Shown piece after piece: positions 11,032-22,049 of a stretch of 64,000 nucleotides of DNA; the first letter of the stretch is position 1, and each line of letters begins with the position of its first letter. A program made the position numbers and the translations under genes. This DNA comes from JBEVJK01 sp963791325 (GTDB taxonomy: Bacteria; Pseudomonadota; Alphaproteobacteria; Rhizobiales; Rhizobiaceae): contig CAWBRU010000008.1 in NCBI GenBank assembly GCA_963791325.1, positions 248,001 through 312,000 on the forward strand, given 5' to 3'. The notes under the pieces are model-generated. The model ran no database searches and was not told the DNA's origin. It saw only the letters and a program-made list of their open reading frames with translations.

Positions 11032-14000
11032 TCAGCTCGCCTCGCGCAGCTGCTTCGGCCGCCTGCGAGGTCGACCGAGACCAGCTGGCTGACGCCCTGC
11101 TCGGCCATGGTCACGCCGAACAGGCGGTTCATGCGCGCCATGGTGATCGGATTGTGGGTGATGACGACGAAGCGGGTCTCGGTCGTTGCCGCCATCTCGT
11201 CCATCAGGTTGCAGAAGCGCTCGACATTGTGGTCGTCGAGCGGCGCGTCGACCTCGTCGAGCACGCAGATCGGCGCCGGATTGGTGAGGAACACGGCGAA
11301 GATCAGCGCCATGGCCGTCAGCGCCTGCTCGCCGCCCGACAGCAGCGTCATGGTCTGCGGCTTCTTGCCGGGCGGACGGGCGAGGATTTCGAGGCCGGCC
11401 TCGAGCGGGTCCTCGGATTCGATCAGCTGCAGCTCGGCGGTGCCGCCGCCGAACAGATGCGAGAACAGCCGCTGGAAATGGCCGTTGACGACGTCGAAGG
11501 CGGCGAGCAGCCGTTCGCGGCCTTCGCGGTTGAGGCTCTGGATCGCCTGGCGCAGCTTGCGGATCGCCTCGATCACGTCGTCGCGTTCGGCGACGAGCGT
11601 CTCCAGCCGCTCGGACAGCTCCTGCTGCTCTTCCTCGGCGCGCAGATTGACGGCGCCGAGCCGCTCGCGCTCGATCTTCAGCCGTTCCAGCCGGCGCTCG
11701 ACGTCGGCGACGTCGGGCAGCGGGTCGTCGGGCTCCAGCCCGGCGTGGCGGATGACCAGATGCGGCGGCGTGTTCAGCGCCTCCTGGATGCGCGCCTCGA
11801 CCTCGCGCCGCCGCTCGTCGGCGGCGGTCAGCCGCTCCTCGGCGCGGACGCGGCTCTCGCGCGCTTCGGCACAGCGACTGGATGGCGGCGATCGCCGCCT
11901 TGTCGCGCTCGGCCTGCCGGTTCTCGGCCTGCTGCAGCCGGTCGGCCGCGGCCTTGCGCGAGCGCTCTCGGCCTTCGGCGAGCTGCGACAGCAGGGCGCG
12001 CCGGCGCTGCCTCGATCTCGTCGGGCGCGTCGTCCAGCGCCTGCTGCTCGGCGCTGCGGCCTCGGCTCGCGCGCTCGCCGAGCGCGGCGATCTGGCGGTC
12101 GGCATTCTCGGCGCGGGCCATCCAGCTGCGTGCGCTCGCCGGCGATCGCCGCCAGCCGGCGCGTGCGCGCGCTCGGCCTCGCGCGTCAGGCCCTCATGGC
12201 GGCGCGCGCGCATCGGCAAGCGTCGCCACGGTCGCGCGGCGACGTCAGCCGCTAGCGCGCTCGAGCGCGGCTCTGCAGCTCGCCGAGATCGGGCGCTCGC
12301 GGCAAGCCGCGTCTCGGCCTCGGCGACGGCCGCGGCCGCTTCGGCATGCGCCTCGGCGAGGCGGGCACGCGCTTCGGCGAGCGCCGCGCGGCGGCTGGAC
12401 AGTTCGCCGGCCGCCTTTTCGGCCTGCTGCCAGCGCATCGCGCGCTGCGTCGAGCCGATGCTGCGCGTCGCGCCAGCCTGCCGCGCCGCGCGCTCGGCTT
12501 CGCGTCGCCTTCGCGCAGCGCGCGCTCGGCGCCGGCCAAGCGCCTGCTTCGGCGCGCGCGCAGCTCGCGCGTCGCGGCAACCGCTTCGGCGTCGAGCTCG
12601 GCCAGGCGGTTCTTCTGCGCCAGGCGCTGCGCGGCGGCGGTCGGCGCGTCGGCGCCGGCGACGCAGCCGTCCCAGCGCCACAGCGCGCCGTCGCGGCTGA
12701 CCAGGCGCTGGCCGGGCGCCAGCTGCGGCCTGCAGCCGCGCGCCGTCGGCGGCCTCGACGATGCCGATCTGCGCCAGGCGGCGGGCCAGCTGCGCGCGGC
12801 GCCGCGACCACGCTCGGCCAGCGCCGCGCACGCCTCCGGCAGCGCCGGATCGCCGGCTGCGGCTCGCCGCTCGCCCCAATGCGCCGGCGCGCTGCGGTCG
12901 AGCGGCACATCGAGGTCTTCGCCGAGGGCGGCACCCAGCGCCGTCTCGAAGCCGCGCTGCGACCTTGATCTGCTCGAGCACCGCCGGGAAACAGCTCGCC
13001 GGCGCGCGGCGTTGAGGATCTTGGCCAGCGTGCGCGCCTCGGTCTCGACGCGCGCCAGCTCGGCCTTGGCCTCCTGCACCGGCGGCCGCGGCGCCGCCTC
13101 GTCGGCGCGCGCCGCCGGCGACCGCCTTCTCGGCCGCGATGCGCTGCCTGCTTCGGCGCTCTGCCAGGGCCGCTGCGCCGCTCGACCAGCCTGCCGCTTC
13201 TCGGCCGGATCGGCGAGGGCGGCGATGCGCCGGGCGATATCGCTCGGCCTCGCGCTCGACATCGGCGAGCTGGCGCGCGAGGCGGTCGCGGCGCTCGCGC
13301 CGCTTCGCGCAGCGCGCGCTCGACTGGTGGCGCGCGGCGGCCGGCCTCGGCGCGCTCGGCGGTCAGCGCGGCCAGCTGCGCCTCGCTGGCGTGAAGCGTC
13401 GCGCTCGCTGCCTCGAACGCCGCGCGGGCGGCGGCCTCGCTGCTCGGCCGCCCCGGCGTTTTCGCCGATTGAGCGCCCGCTCCTCGTCGGCGAGCCGCTC
13501 GAGGATCTCGGCATTGTCGCGCACCATCTGCTCTTCGCGGCGCGATGTCGGCGTCGAGCTGGGCGAGCCGCTTGTCGAGCTCGGCCTGGCGGGCGCGCAT
13601 GCGGCCGGCCTCTTCCTCGATCTGCGCGCGGGCGATCGACAGCCGCTGGAAGGCGGCGGCAGCGCGCGGCCTCGGCGTCGCGCAGCTCCGGCAGGCGCTG
13701 GGCGCCGATCGCCTGCTCCTTGGCGGCGTTCATCTGCGTCGGCCGCGCGCTCGGCGACCAGCCGCGGTGGCCATCGCCAGCGCCGACTTGCGCCTCCGCC
13801 TCCTGCGCCTTGGCCAGCGTCCAGCGCAGATGCAGCAGCGTCGCCTCGGCCTTGCGGATCTCGGCCGACAGGTTCTTGAAGCGGGAGGCCTGGCGCGCCT
13901 GGCGCTTCAGGCTGTCGATCTGGCCTTCGAGCTCGCCGACGACGTCGTCGAGCCGCTCGAGGTTCTGCTCGGCGGCGCGCAGCCGGAGCTCGGCCTCGTG

Positions 14001-14533
14001 GCGGCGGCGTGTGCAGGCCGGAAATGCCGGCGGCCTCTTCGAGCAGCGCGCGGCGCGCCTGCGGCTTGGCCTGGATCAGCTCGCCGATGCGGCCCTGCCC
14101 GACCATCGAGGGCGAGCGCGCGCCGGTCGACTGGTCGGCGAACAGCAGCTGCACGTCCTTGGCGCGCGCTTCCTTGCCGTTGATGCGGTAGACCGAGCCG
14201 GCCTCGCGCTCGATGCGGCGCGACACCTGCAATTCGTCGGCATCGTTGAAGGCGGCCGGCGCGGTGCGGTCGGCTATTGTCGAGGAACAGCGTCACCTCG
14301 GCGGTGTTGCGCGACGGCCGGGTCGCCGAGCCCGAGAAGATGACGTCGTCCATGCCGGACGCGCGCATGTTCTTGTAGGAGCTTTCGCCCATCACCCAGC
14401 GCAGCGCCTCGACGAGGTTCGACTTGCCGCAGCCATTCGGCCCGACGACGCCGGTCAGCCCGCGCTCGATGACGAATTCGGTCGGTTCGACGAAGGATTT
14501 GAAGCCGAGCAGGCGGAGGCGCTTGAATTTCAT
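11032..14533 (-). CDS. smc: Chromosome segregation protein SMC (frameshifted in the consensus)
   Basis: ATPase that compacts and segregates the chromosome, acting as an antiparallel coiled-coil dimer with ScpA and ScpB. The N-terminal head opens MKFKRLRLLGFKSFVEPTE with Walker A GPNGCGKSN. The C-terminal head has the ABC signature LLSGGEQALTAMAL and Walker B ICVLDEVDAPLDD, then the end VSQLVSVDL. Between them lies an Ala/Glu/Arg-rich region expected to be coiled coil and hinge. The span equals about 1,160 codons, normal for bacterial SMC. The frame breaks many times between about 11,870 and 14,280 and twice near 11,060, always by extra bases, so no single open frame covers the arms. Both heads are intact, which argues for consensus errors in an essential gene. 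Confidence 0.88.
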
Positions 14534-14589
14534 CGCGCTTACGCCCGGGCGCGCGGAAGCGAGCGCGCCCGGCAGCGGATGCCGGCGCG

Positions 14590-15327
14590 TCAGAGCAGCG
14601 GGTCGATGATCGCCGACATTTCCTCAATCGACATCGCTCCAGGATATCGGCCGCCATTGATGAAGAAGGTCGGCGTCGAATTCGACGCCGAATTCCTTCG
14701 AGCCGCGGTCGCGGACGGCCCTGACATCCTCCAGAAGCTTCTGGTCCGTCAAGCAAGCCTCGAACTTCTCTTGTGTAAAACCGGCGAGCTTGGCGATCTG
14801 CAGCAGCGCGTCCTTGGCAGTTCTCGACGCCAGCCCATTGCATCTGCTGCTTGAACAGCACGTCGACCATCGGGAAGTAATTGTCGCCCGCGCAGCGCGC
14901 CAGCATGAAGCCGGCCTCGGCGCGCGGATCGAAGGGAAATTCGCGCAGGATCAGCCGCACCTTGCCGGTGATCGATGTATTTCGTCTTGAGCGCCGGCAG
15001 CGTCGTCGCGTGGAAATGCGCGCAATGCGGGCAGGTCATCGAGGCATATTCGACGATCGTCACCTTGGCGTCGGCCTTGCCGATCGACCTGCTCGGGCAG
15101 CGCACCGGGCTCCAGCAGCTTGGCCATGTCGACGCTGCCGTCCGGCTTCGGCGCCTCGGCCGGGCTTGGCGGGTCGGCGGGTGTGGCGGCGTTGCCGGAT
15201 CGGCGGGCTTGGCATCCTCTGCCTTGGCCTCGTCGTCGGAATCGCTGCAGGCGGCAAGCAGCGCTGCCATCGACGGAACGGCGAGCAGCGCGGCAAGGAC
15301 CTGTCGGCGCGGAAGGGAACGAACCAT
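14590..15327 (-). CDS. DsbA-family thiol:disulfide interchange protein
   Basis: Exported thioredoxin-fold protein. From the ATG at 15327 it reads MVRSLPRRQVLAALLA, a twin-arginine-like signal, ending at LLAACSDSDD, a possible lipobox. An acidic/Pro-rich linker precedes VTIVEYASMTCPHCAHFH, whose CPHC is the redox centre. The end is TPTFFINGGRYPGAMSIEEM and DPLL, with the cis-Pro region (STPTFF) conserved. The frame is broken near 14,680, 14,830, 14,970 and 15,090-15,180 by extra bases. It sits 56 bases before smc on the same strand and after DUF721, an order common in Hyphomicrobiales. It probably oxidises or isomerises periplasmic disulfides. Confidence 0.82.
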
Positions 15328-15464
15328 GCGAATCACCTGGAACCTGGTTGGATTGTGCAATGCTCAAGGCACCAGAAATGCGAGAGTTGGCGCGAATTAA
15401 GGCATGCCGTCGCGCAAACCAATCGCCAAAAATCACCGCATCGCGATCACGAAAACGCGATGAA

Positions 15465-15979
15465 TCACGCGCGCGATCTTACGTTCTTCGAGCCAATGAT
15501 CGTGCGGCCCGAGCCGTTCCAGCGAGCCGCGCAGGCCCTCGTCCTCGACGCCGCCGACGACGCCGGCGATTCGGCCTTCCTCGTCGGCCGAAAGCGGCCG
15601 CGGCCGCGGCTTTCGGCCGTGGCCGCCTCGGCGCACCGGCTTCTGCACGATCCTGATGCGGCCGACCGCGTTGAAGCCGAGGAAGGAGTTGACCCGGCCG
15701 ATGATCTCGCCGGTCTCGTGCTGCACGTGCAGCGCGGCAAAGCCCTCGCAGGCGATGACCAGCGTCGCCGGCTCGAACGGGTCGTCCTCCTGCATGCGCC
15801 GCGGCCAGACGATCTTTTCCGGGCGCGTGTGGCGGCGCCAGCCGCGGGCCGGCGATCTCGTCCCAGGACTGGACCAGCCCGATCGAGATGCCGGCGCGCT
15901 TGCGCAGCACCGGATCGAGGATCTCGCTCGTCAGGTCGCTGACCGGCACGGGATTGCCTCTGCCGCTTTTGCCTGCCAT
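15465..15979 (-). CDS. DUF721 (DciA-like) protein
   Basis: Small protein of about 170 residues. It opens MAGKSGRGNPVPVSDL, and the DUF721 core is visible as LVIACEGFAALHVQHETGEI followed by INSFLGF-like and VGRIRIVQKPV residues. The C-terminus LGRTIIGSKNVRSRA is reached after removing the extra base in ggg+C near 15,505. DUF721 includes DciA, a loader of the replicative helicase DnaB; in alphaproteobacteria the role is less clear. It sits between mutY (divergent) and the DsbA-like gene. At least one further shift occurs near 15,800-15,840. Confidence 0.75.
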
Positions 15980-16032
15980 GAGCCTTCACCTGCTCAGCCG
16001 TCGCGATTTCGCGCCGCGCATAGCCCGGATCA

Positions 16033-17154
16033 ATGTCACCGCAGCCAGCCCCGCAACAGCAAGCGCCGGCATGGTCCCGGCCCAATCCGACTCCGCCGCG
16101 CGCTGCTCGCCTGGTACGACCGCCACCATCGCGAGCTGCCCTGGCGCATCCCGCCGGCGGCGCTGCGGCCGGGCGCGGCCCGATCCCTACCGCGTCTGGC
16201 TGTCCGAGATCATGCTGCAGCAGACCACCGTCGAGGCGGTGAAGCCGTATTTCCGCACCTTCGTCGCGCGCTGGCCGGACGTCGCGGCGCTCGCCGCCGC
16301 CGAGACCGACGACGTCATGAAGGCGTGGGCCGGGCTCGGCTATTATTCGCGCGCCCGCAATCTGAAGAAATGCGCCGACATCGTGGCCGGCGAGCATGGC
16401 GGCCGCTTTCCCGACACGGTCGAGGCGGGCTGCGGGCGTTGCCCGGCATCGGCGGCTACACGGCGGCGGCGATCGCGGCGATCGCCTTCGACCGGCCGGC
16501 CGCGGTGGTCGACGGCAATGTCGAGCGGGTGATCGCGCGGCTCGAGGCGATCGAGACGCCGCTGCCGGCGGCCAAGCCGCTGATCCACGCAGCCGTCGAG
16601 CAGCTTGGCGCCGCACGCGCCGGCCGGGCGATTTCGCCCAGGCGATGATGGATCTCGGCGCCACGATCTGCACGCCGCGCCGGCCGTCCTGCATGGTCTG
16701 CCCGCTCAACGACGACTGCGCGGCGCTGCGCCTCGGCGATCCCGAACGCGTTTCCGGTACAAGGCGCCCAAGCCGGAGCGGCCGCAGCGCGTCGGCGCGG
16801 CCTTCGTCGCGGTGCGCGGCGACGGCGCGGTGCTGTTGCGCAAGCGCCCGGACAAGCGGCCTGCTCGGCGGCATGGCCGAGGTGCCGACCACCGACTGGA
16901 CGGCGCGGCCGCGACGGCGACGACCGACGCCGACGCCGCGCCCTTCGCGGCCGACTGGCGGCCGGCCGGGCCGGATCGCCCACGTCTTCACCCATTTCGC
17001 GCTCGACCTCGCCGTCTTCCGCGCCGATGTCGGCGAGCGGACCGCCCCTGCCGGGCATTGGTGGTCGGCGCCTGCAGCGATCCACGGCGAGGCCTTGCCG
17101 ACCGTCATGAAGAAGGCAATCGAGGCTGCCATACCCGGCATCACCAAACGCTGA
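16033..17154 (+). CDS. mutY: A/G-specific adenine DNA glycosylase
   Basis: Removes adenine mispaired with 8-oxoguanine. Visible in order: WYDRHHRELPWR, DPYRVWLSEIMLQQTTVEAV (with the catalytic Glu), GLGYYSRARNL, the helix-hairpin-helix LPGIGGYTAAAIAAIAF followed by DGNVERVIARL (catalytic Asp), and a 4Fe-4S loop CTPRRPSCMVCPLNDDC. The C-terminal half carries MutT-like 8-oxoG-recognition residues (LLGGMAEVPT, HVFTHFALDLAVF). Shifts near 16,100-16,180, 16,430, 16,610, 16,757 and 16,860-16,920 break the frame. The start is uncertain: 16033 and 16073 are both ATG. It is divergent from DUF721, with the HAD gene 27 bases downstream. Confidence 0.88.
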
Positions 17155-17181
17155 AAGCATCCGAACCAGAGGAAGGCCGGA

Positions 17182-17802
17182 ATGACCGAAATCCGCCACA
17201 TCGTCTTCGACATCGGCAAGGTGCTGATCCACTACGACCCCGATCATCCCGTTCAGCCGGCTGATCCCCGACGCGGACGAGCGGCGCTGGTTCTTCGAGA
17301 ATGTCTGCACCAGCGCCTGGAACATCGAGCAGGATCGCGGCCGCACCTGGGAGGAGGCCGAGGCGCTGCTGATCGCCGAGCATCCCGACCACGCGGACAA
17401 CATCCGCAACTTCCGCCGCCACTGGCACGAGATGGTGCCGCACGCCTATGACGACAGCGTCGCCGTCTGATGAACGGGCTGATCGACGACGGCCACGACG
17501 TGACGCTGCTGACCAACTTCGCCAGCCGACACGTTCCGTCGAGGCGCGCGAGCGCTTCCCGTTTCTGCGACCGGCCGCGCGGCGTCACGGTCTCCGGCGA
17601 TGATCGGCTGATCAAGCCCGATCGCGACGATCTACGACCACCATGCCGCGACGCTTCGGCGCTCGAGCCCGCGGCGACGCTGTTCATCGACGACAGCCAG
17701 AAGAATGTCGACGGCGCCAGGGCGGCCGGCTGGCAGGCGGTGCTGTTCCAGAACGCCAAAACGCTCGAGGCGGACCTCGAGCGTCTCGGGATCGCGCCGT
17801 GA
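17182..17802 (+). CDS. HAD-family hydrolase (YihX/haloacid dehalogenase-like)
   Basis: Cytosolic phosphatase-like protein of about 205 residues. Motif I is HIVFDIGKVL, motif II LLTNFAS, and motifs III and IV are IKPD and LFIDDSQKNVDGARAAGW. The cap region includes FFENVCTSAWNIEQDRGRTW. Members act on sugar phosphates or flavin mononucleotide; the substrate is unknown. It follows mutY by 27 bases. The frame breaks near 17,250 (ccc+G before ttc agc), 17,468, 17,525-17,545, 17,570 and 17,628. The end is convergent with ccrM, about 50 bases apart. Confidence 0.8.
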
Positions 17803-17852
17803 CTGGAACGAGCGGCGGACCTGATTGCAATCGCAGGCGGCATTGCTGGTCG

Positions 17853-18991
17853 CTACGGCGCCGGCGCGCTCCATGCCGAGCGCGGACGATGCGCCGCAGC
17901 TCGTCGATCTGCGGTCAGCCCGCCATTGCGCTCATAGTGCCAGAAGGTCCAGCCGTTGCAGGCGTCGAGCCCCTGCACCTCGGCGCCGACCCGGTGGATC
18001 GAGCCGGCGCGGTCGCCGATCGCCAGCGTGCCGTCGGCGCGCACCTTGGCCGCCCAGCGCTTGCGGGCGTCGTAGAGCGATGGTGCCGGGCTTCATCAGG
18101 CCGGCGTCGATCAGGCTGACGAAGGCGACGCGCGGCTCGGCGCGCTTGCCGGTCATCACGGCGAGATCGGCCTCCGGCCAGCGGCCGGACGGCGTCGATG
18201 CGCTCCCGCGCGGCGTCGATATAGACCTGCTCGCGCTCGACGCCGACGAAATGGCGGCCGAGCCGCTTGGCCACCGCGCCGGTCGTGCCGGAGCCGAAGA
18301 ACGGATCGAGCACGACGTCGCCCGGCTTGGTCGAGGCCAGCATGATGCGCGCCAGCAGCGCTTCCGGCTTCTGCGTCGGGTGCAGCTTGTCGCCATTGTC
18401 GTCCTTCAGCCGCTCGCGCGCCGGTGCAGATCGGAAACAGCCAGTCGGAGCGCATCTGCACGTCGTCGTTGGACGGCTTTCAGCGCTTCGTAGTTGAAGG
18501 TGTAGCCCTTGCCCTTCTGGTCGCGCGTCGCCCAGATCATCGTCTCATGGGCGTTCTGGAAGCGGCGGCCGCGGAAATTCGGCATCGGGTTGGTCTTGCG
18601 CCAGACGACGTCGTTGAGGATCCAGAAGCCGAGATCCTGCATGGTGGCGCCGACGCGGAAGATGTTGTGGTAGGAGCCGATCACCCAGATCGTGCCGTTC
18701 GGCTTCAGCACGCGGCGCACGGCGAGCAGCCAGGCGCGGGTGAAGGCGTCGTAGGCCTCGAAGCTGTCGAACTGGTCCCAGTCGTCGTCGACGGCATCGA
18801 CCTTCGACTGGTCGGGGCGGTGCAGATCGCCCTCGAGCTGCAGATTGTAGGGCGGGTCGGCAAAGACCACGTCGATCGATTTTTCCGGCAGCTGCTCAAG
18901 CGCGGCGACGCAGTCGCCCTTGAGGATGGTGTTCAGCCAATCGGAGGCTGGGGGCGCTCGGAAAGTCGTCGAGCAGACGCACGGCAGACAT
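17853..18991 (-). CDS. ccrM: CcrM-type adenine methyltransferase (GANTC)
   Basis: Cell-cycle DNA methyltransferase of Alphaproteobacteria that methylates adenine in GANTC. It is a beta-class enzyme: the catalytic DPPYNLQLEGDLHRPDQS comes before the SAM motif DPFFGSGTTGAVAKRLG, with SYHNIFRVG, WRKTNPMPNFRGRRFQNAH and KLHPTQKPE between. The C-terminal domain characteristic of CcrM (DGTLAIGDRAGSIHRVG, LDACNGWTFWHYER) is present. The start at 18991 gives MSAVRLLDDFPSAP and needs one extra base removed near 18,945 (ccc+A) to reach SDWLNTILKGDC. Other shifts lie near 18,475, 18,425, 18,185-18,080 and 17,912. The 176-bp divergent region to the HAD gene contains several GTTAC-like repeats near 19,010-19,035 but no clean CtrA box. 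Confidence 0.92.
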
Positions 18992-19167
18992 TTGAAAACC
19001 CAGCACACGCGTTACTGTTTACTTGCCGTTATGGTTACCGATCGGCGTAAATATTCGGTGAAGGCAGGGCGTGATTTGCGGCCTTTCGAACGATTGGTGT
19101 ATGCCGCGCGCTTTCGTCCTGCCGGCCCGACCGGCGGGCCAAGCCCCCTCCTGCCGGTGCCGTTCCC

Positions 19168-19863
19168 ATGCCAGAGCCAGATCTGATCATCTTCGATTGC
19201 GACGGCGTGCTCGTCGATTCCGAGATCATCGCCGCCCGCGTCGAAGCCGAGCTGCTGACCGCCGCCGGCTACGAGATCTCGCCGAGGAGCTGCCGAAAGC
19301 CTATGCCGGCCTGACCTTCAAGGACATCATGCTGCGGGTCGAGGAGAAATCGCAGATCCCGTTCCAGGCCTCGCTGATCGACCAGGCCGAGGCGCTGGTC
19401 GACCGCCGCCTCGCAAGCGAGGTGCGCGCCATCGACGGCGCGCGCGAGGCGGTCGCTGTCGGTGACCGGCGCCGCGCTGCATCTGCTCGAATTCACGCTC
19501 CGAGCGGCTCGATGCGATGCTGGTGCGAGTCGGGCTGAAGCCGCTTCTTCGAGGGCCGCATCTTCTCGGCGCTGGAGACGCCGACCGGCAAGCCCAAGCC
19601 GGCGCCCGACGTGTTCCTGTTCGCCGCCGAGGACGCTGAGCGCCGATCCGGCGCAGCACCTTCGTCATCGAGGATTCCGTGCACGGCATCGCCGCCGCCA
19701 AGGCGGCGGGCATGCGCGTGATCGGCTTCACCGGCGCCGCCCACAGCTATCCCGGCCATGCCGACGCGCCTGACCGAAGCCGGCGCCGAGACCGTGATCC
19801 GCCGCTGGGCGGAGCTCGTGCCCGATGCTCGCCGCGCTCGCCGCCTGGTCGGAAGACGCCTGA
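19168..19863 (+). CDS. HAD-superfamily sugar-phosphate phosphatase (Pgmb/Gph-like)
   Basis: About 230 residues. The start LIIFDCDGVLVDSE is HAD motif I with the DxD nucleophile pair, the cap follows (LTFKDIMLRVEEKSQIPF), then FFEGRIFSALETPTGKPKPAPD (motif III Lys) and FVIEDSVHGIAAAKAAGM (motif IV). This class hydrolyses phosphoglycolate or hexose phosphates. Extra bases interrupt the frame near 19,275, 19,455, 19,500, 19,545, 19,640, 19,770 and 19,828. It is divergent from ccrM and convergent with the lipoprotein gene eight bases away. Confidence 0.82.
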
Positions 19864-19870
19864 CCGGCGC

Positions 19871-20490
19871 TCAGCCTTCGGCGCCGGGACCGGCCTCTTC
19901 TTCGGCGGCGGCCCCTCGTCGTAACCCGGCAAAGACCTGGATGTCCGCTGCGGTCGGTTCGGGAACGACGACGTTGCGATCGTTGAACACGAACTGCGTG
20001 GCGTCCTGACGCCGGTCACTGACACCTGTTACTTGTGAGAGCTGCGAATGAACAGCACGTCCGTTGCCGCGCAAGACGACGATGCGGATCGGCATCGTCA
20101 CCGGTGCCGTCGGTGGCGACCGGGCCGGGCACCACCTTGCCGGCCACCGCGATGTTCATGGTGATCATGCCGTTGCCGCAGCGTGCAGGTGCGGGTCGAC
20201 ATCGCCGAGATCGACGCCTGGTAGCAGCAGCTTGGTCGGGATCGCCGTCGCCGCCCTTCGCGTAGTGTGGTGAAGAAGGCGGTGCCTTCGCGCAGCGTCA
20301 CCTGCGGGCAATAGGCGCGCAGCTCGCTCTCCAGCACCTTGCCCGTCGGGCGCTGTCTTGGCGCCGGTCGTGCCGTCGTGCCGATCGCCGGTGCTGTCGC
20401 CCGACTGGCATCCGGCGGCGGCAAGCATGAAGCCCGATAAGCGCCGAGCACGCGACCAGAAAACGACTGTTGTATCAAACGAAACGCCAT
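19871..20490 (-). CDS. Conserved exported protein, probable lipoprotein
   Basis: About 200 residues. It begins MAFRLIQQSFSGRVLG and then, through a frameshift, reaches FMLAAAGCQSG, a lipobox with Cys followed by a Ser/Gly-rich stretch. The body reads VLESELRAYCPQVTLREGTA, FFTT, then a beta-rich part with MITMNIAVAGKVVPGPVATDG, PIRIVVLRGN and DATQFVFNDRNVVVPEP. The end is Glu/Ala-rich. I do not recognise a named family; similar proteins occur in Hyphomicrobiales as hypothetical lipoproteins. At least five shifts (near 20,445, 20,360, 20,262, 20,182, 20,095). The start at 20490 has gaggga upstream. Confidence 0.6.
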
Positions 20491-20620
20491 AGACTGGACT
20501 TCCCTCTCGCAAAGCGGCCGTCTATAGCAACCGCGCGGCAAAAATGCGACTGAGCCGAACGCGGCTTTCCCAGCCTTGTGCGGCCGCAGCCGGCCGGCCA
20601 GCGGAACGGACAGGTGAACG

Positions 20621-22035
20621 ATGCAATATGTGAGTACGCGCGGCGAGGCGCCCGTCCTCGGCTTTTCCGACGCGGTGCTGGCCGGACTGGCGCGCGACGG
20701 CGGCCTCTACGTGCCGCGCAAGTGGCCGCAATTCTCAGCCGCCGAGATCCGCGCCATGCGCGGGCTTGCCTATCCCGAGCTCGCGATCCGCGTGCTGACG
20801 CCGTTCGTCGGCGGCGAGATCGACGCCGGCCGAGTTCGAGCGGCTGGTGCGCGAGGCCTATGCGACGTTCCGCCACGAGGCCGTCTGCCCGCTGGTGCAG
20901 GTCGGCACCGAACCGCTTCATCCTGGAGCTGTTCCACGGCCCGACGCTGGCCTTCAAGGACGTGGCCATGCAGCTGCTGGCGCGGCTGATGGACCATGTG
21001 CTGGCCGAGCGCGACGCAGCGCGCGACCATCGTCGGCGCCACCTCGGGCGATACCGGCGGCGCGGCGATCGAGGCCTTCGCCGGGCGCGACCGCACCGAC
21101 ATCTTCATCCTGTTCCCGCACGGCCGCGTCTCGCCGGTGCAGCAGCGGCAGATGACGACGCTCGGCCGCCGAAAACGTCCATGCGCTGGCGATCGAGGGC
21201 AATTTCGACGATTGCCAGGCGCTGGTGAAGGACATGTTCAACGACCATCGCTTCCGCGACCGCGTGGCGCTGTCGGGCGTCAATTCGATCAACTGGGCGC
21301 GCATCATGGCCCAGATCGTCTACTACTTCTCGTCGGCACTGTCGCTCGGCGCCCCGGACCGGCCGGTCTCCTTCACCGTGCCGACCGGCAATTTCGGCGA
21401 CATCTTCGCCGGCTACGCCGCCAAGCGCATGGGCCTGCCGATCGAGCGGCTGGTGATCGCCACCAACGACAACGACATTCTGGCGCGCACCTTGGCGAGC
21501 GGCGAATACCGAGACGCACGGCGTCGTCGCCACCACCTCGCCGTCGATGGACATCCAGGTGTCGTCGAATTTCGAGCGGCTGCTGTTCGAGGCCGCCGGC
21601 CGCGATGCCGCCGACGGTGCGGCGCTACATGGACGGGCTGAAGCAGTCCGGCGCGCTTCACCATCGACGGCCGGCCAGCTCGCCACGGATCCGCGCCGAC
21701 TTCGTCGCCGGCCGCGCGACGATGGCCGAGACGTCGCCGCGACGATCCGCGCGACGCTTGCAGCGAGCGGCTACCTGCTCGATCCGCATACCGCGACCGG
21801 CCGTCCATGTCGCCGATGCGACTGCCGGCCTCCGGCGTCGCCGATGGTCGTGCTCGCCACGGCGCATCCGGCCAAGTTCCCGGCGGCGGTCGCCGAAGCC
21901 TCGCGGCGTCGCACCCGAGCTTCCCGCACTGGCTCGGCGGCTTGATGGACGCAGAGGAACGATTTACGGTACTTCCATCGGACGCTAAAAATGGTGGAAG
22001 ATTACATCGGCCGCCACACGCGGGCGGTGCGTTAG
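20621..22035 (+). CDS. thrC: Threonine synthase (frameshifted in the consensus)
   Basis: PLP enzyme converting O-phospho-L-homoserine to threonine. The start MQYVSTRGEAPVLGFSDAVL is typical. HGPTLAFKDVAMQLLARLMD holds the PLP lysine, followed by VGATSGDTGGAAIEAFAG, SVNSINWARIMAQI-like residues, PTGNFGDIFAGYAAKRMGLP and the end MVEDYIGRHTRAVR. Extra bases occur near 20,831, 20,910 (acc+G before aac cgc), 21,020, 21,168, 21,512, 21,612, 21,657, 21,670-21,690, 21,735, 21,801 and 21,990; removing each as a synonymous alternative restores a family-like protein. The M16 peptidase follows 14 bases later. The partner enzyme thrB is 8 kb away in the minus-strand run. Confidence 0.92.
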
Positions 22036-22049
22036 GGAGTCAAGCCTAC

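Noticed and set aside
10953..12968. A 671-codon plus-strand frame opposite smc
   Set aside because: Ala/Arg-rich antisense of the coiled-coil region, which is itself frameshifted; no motif.
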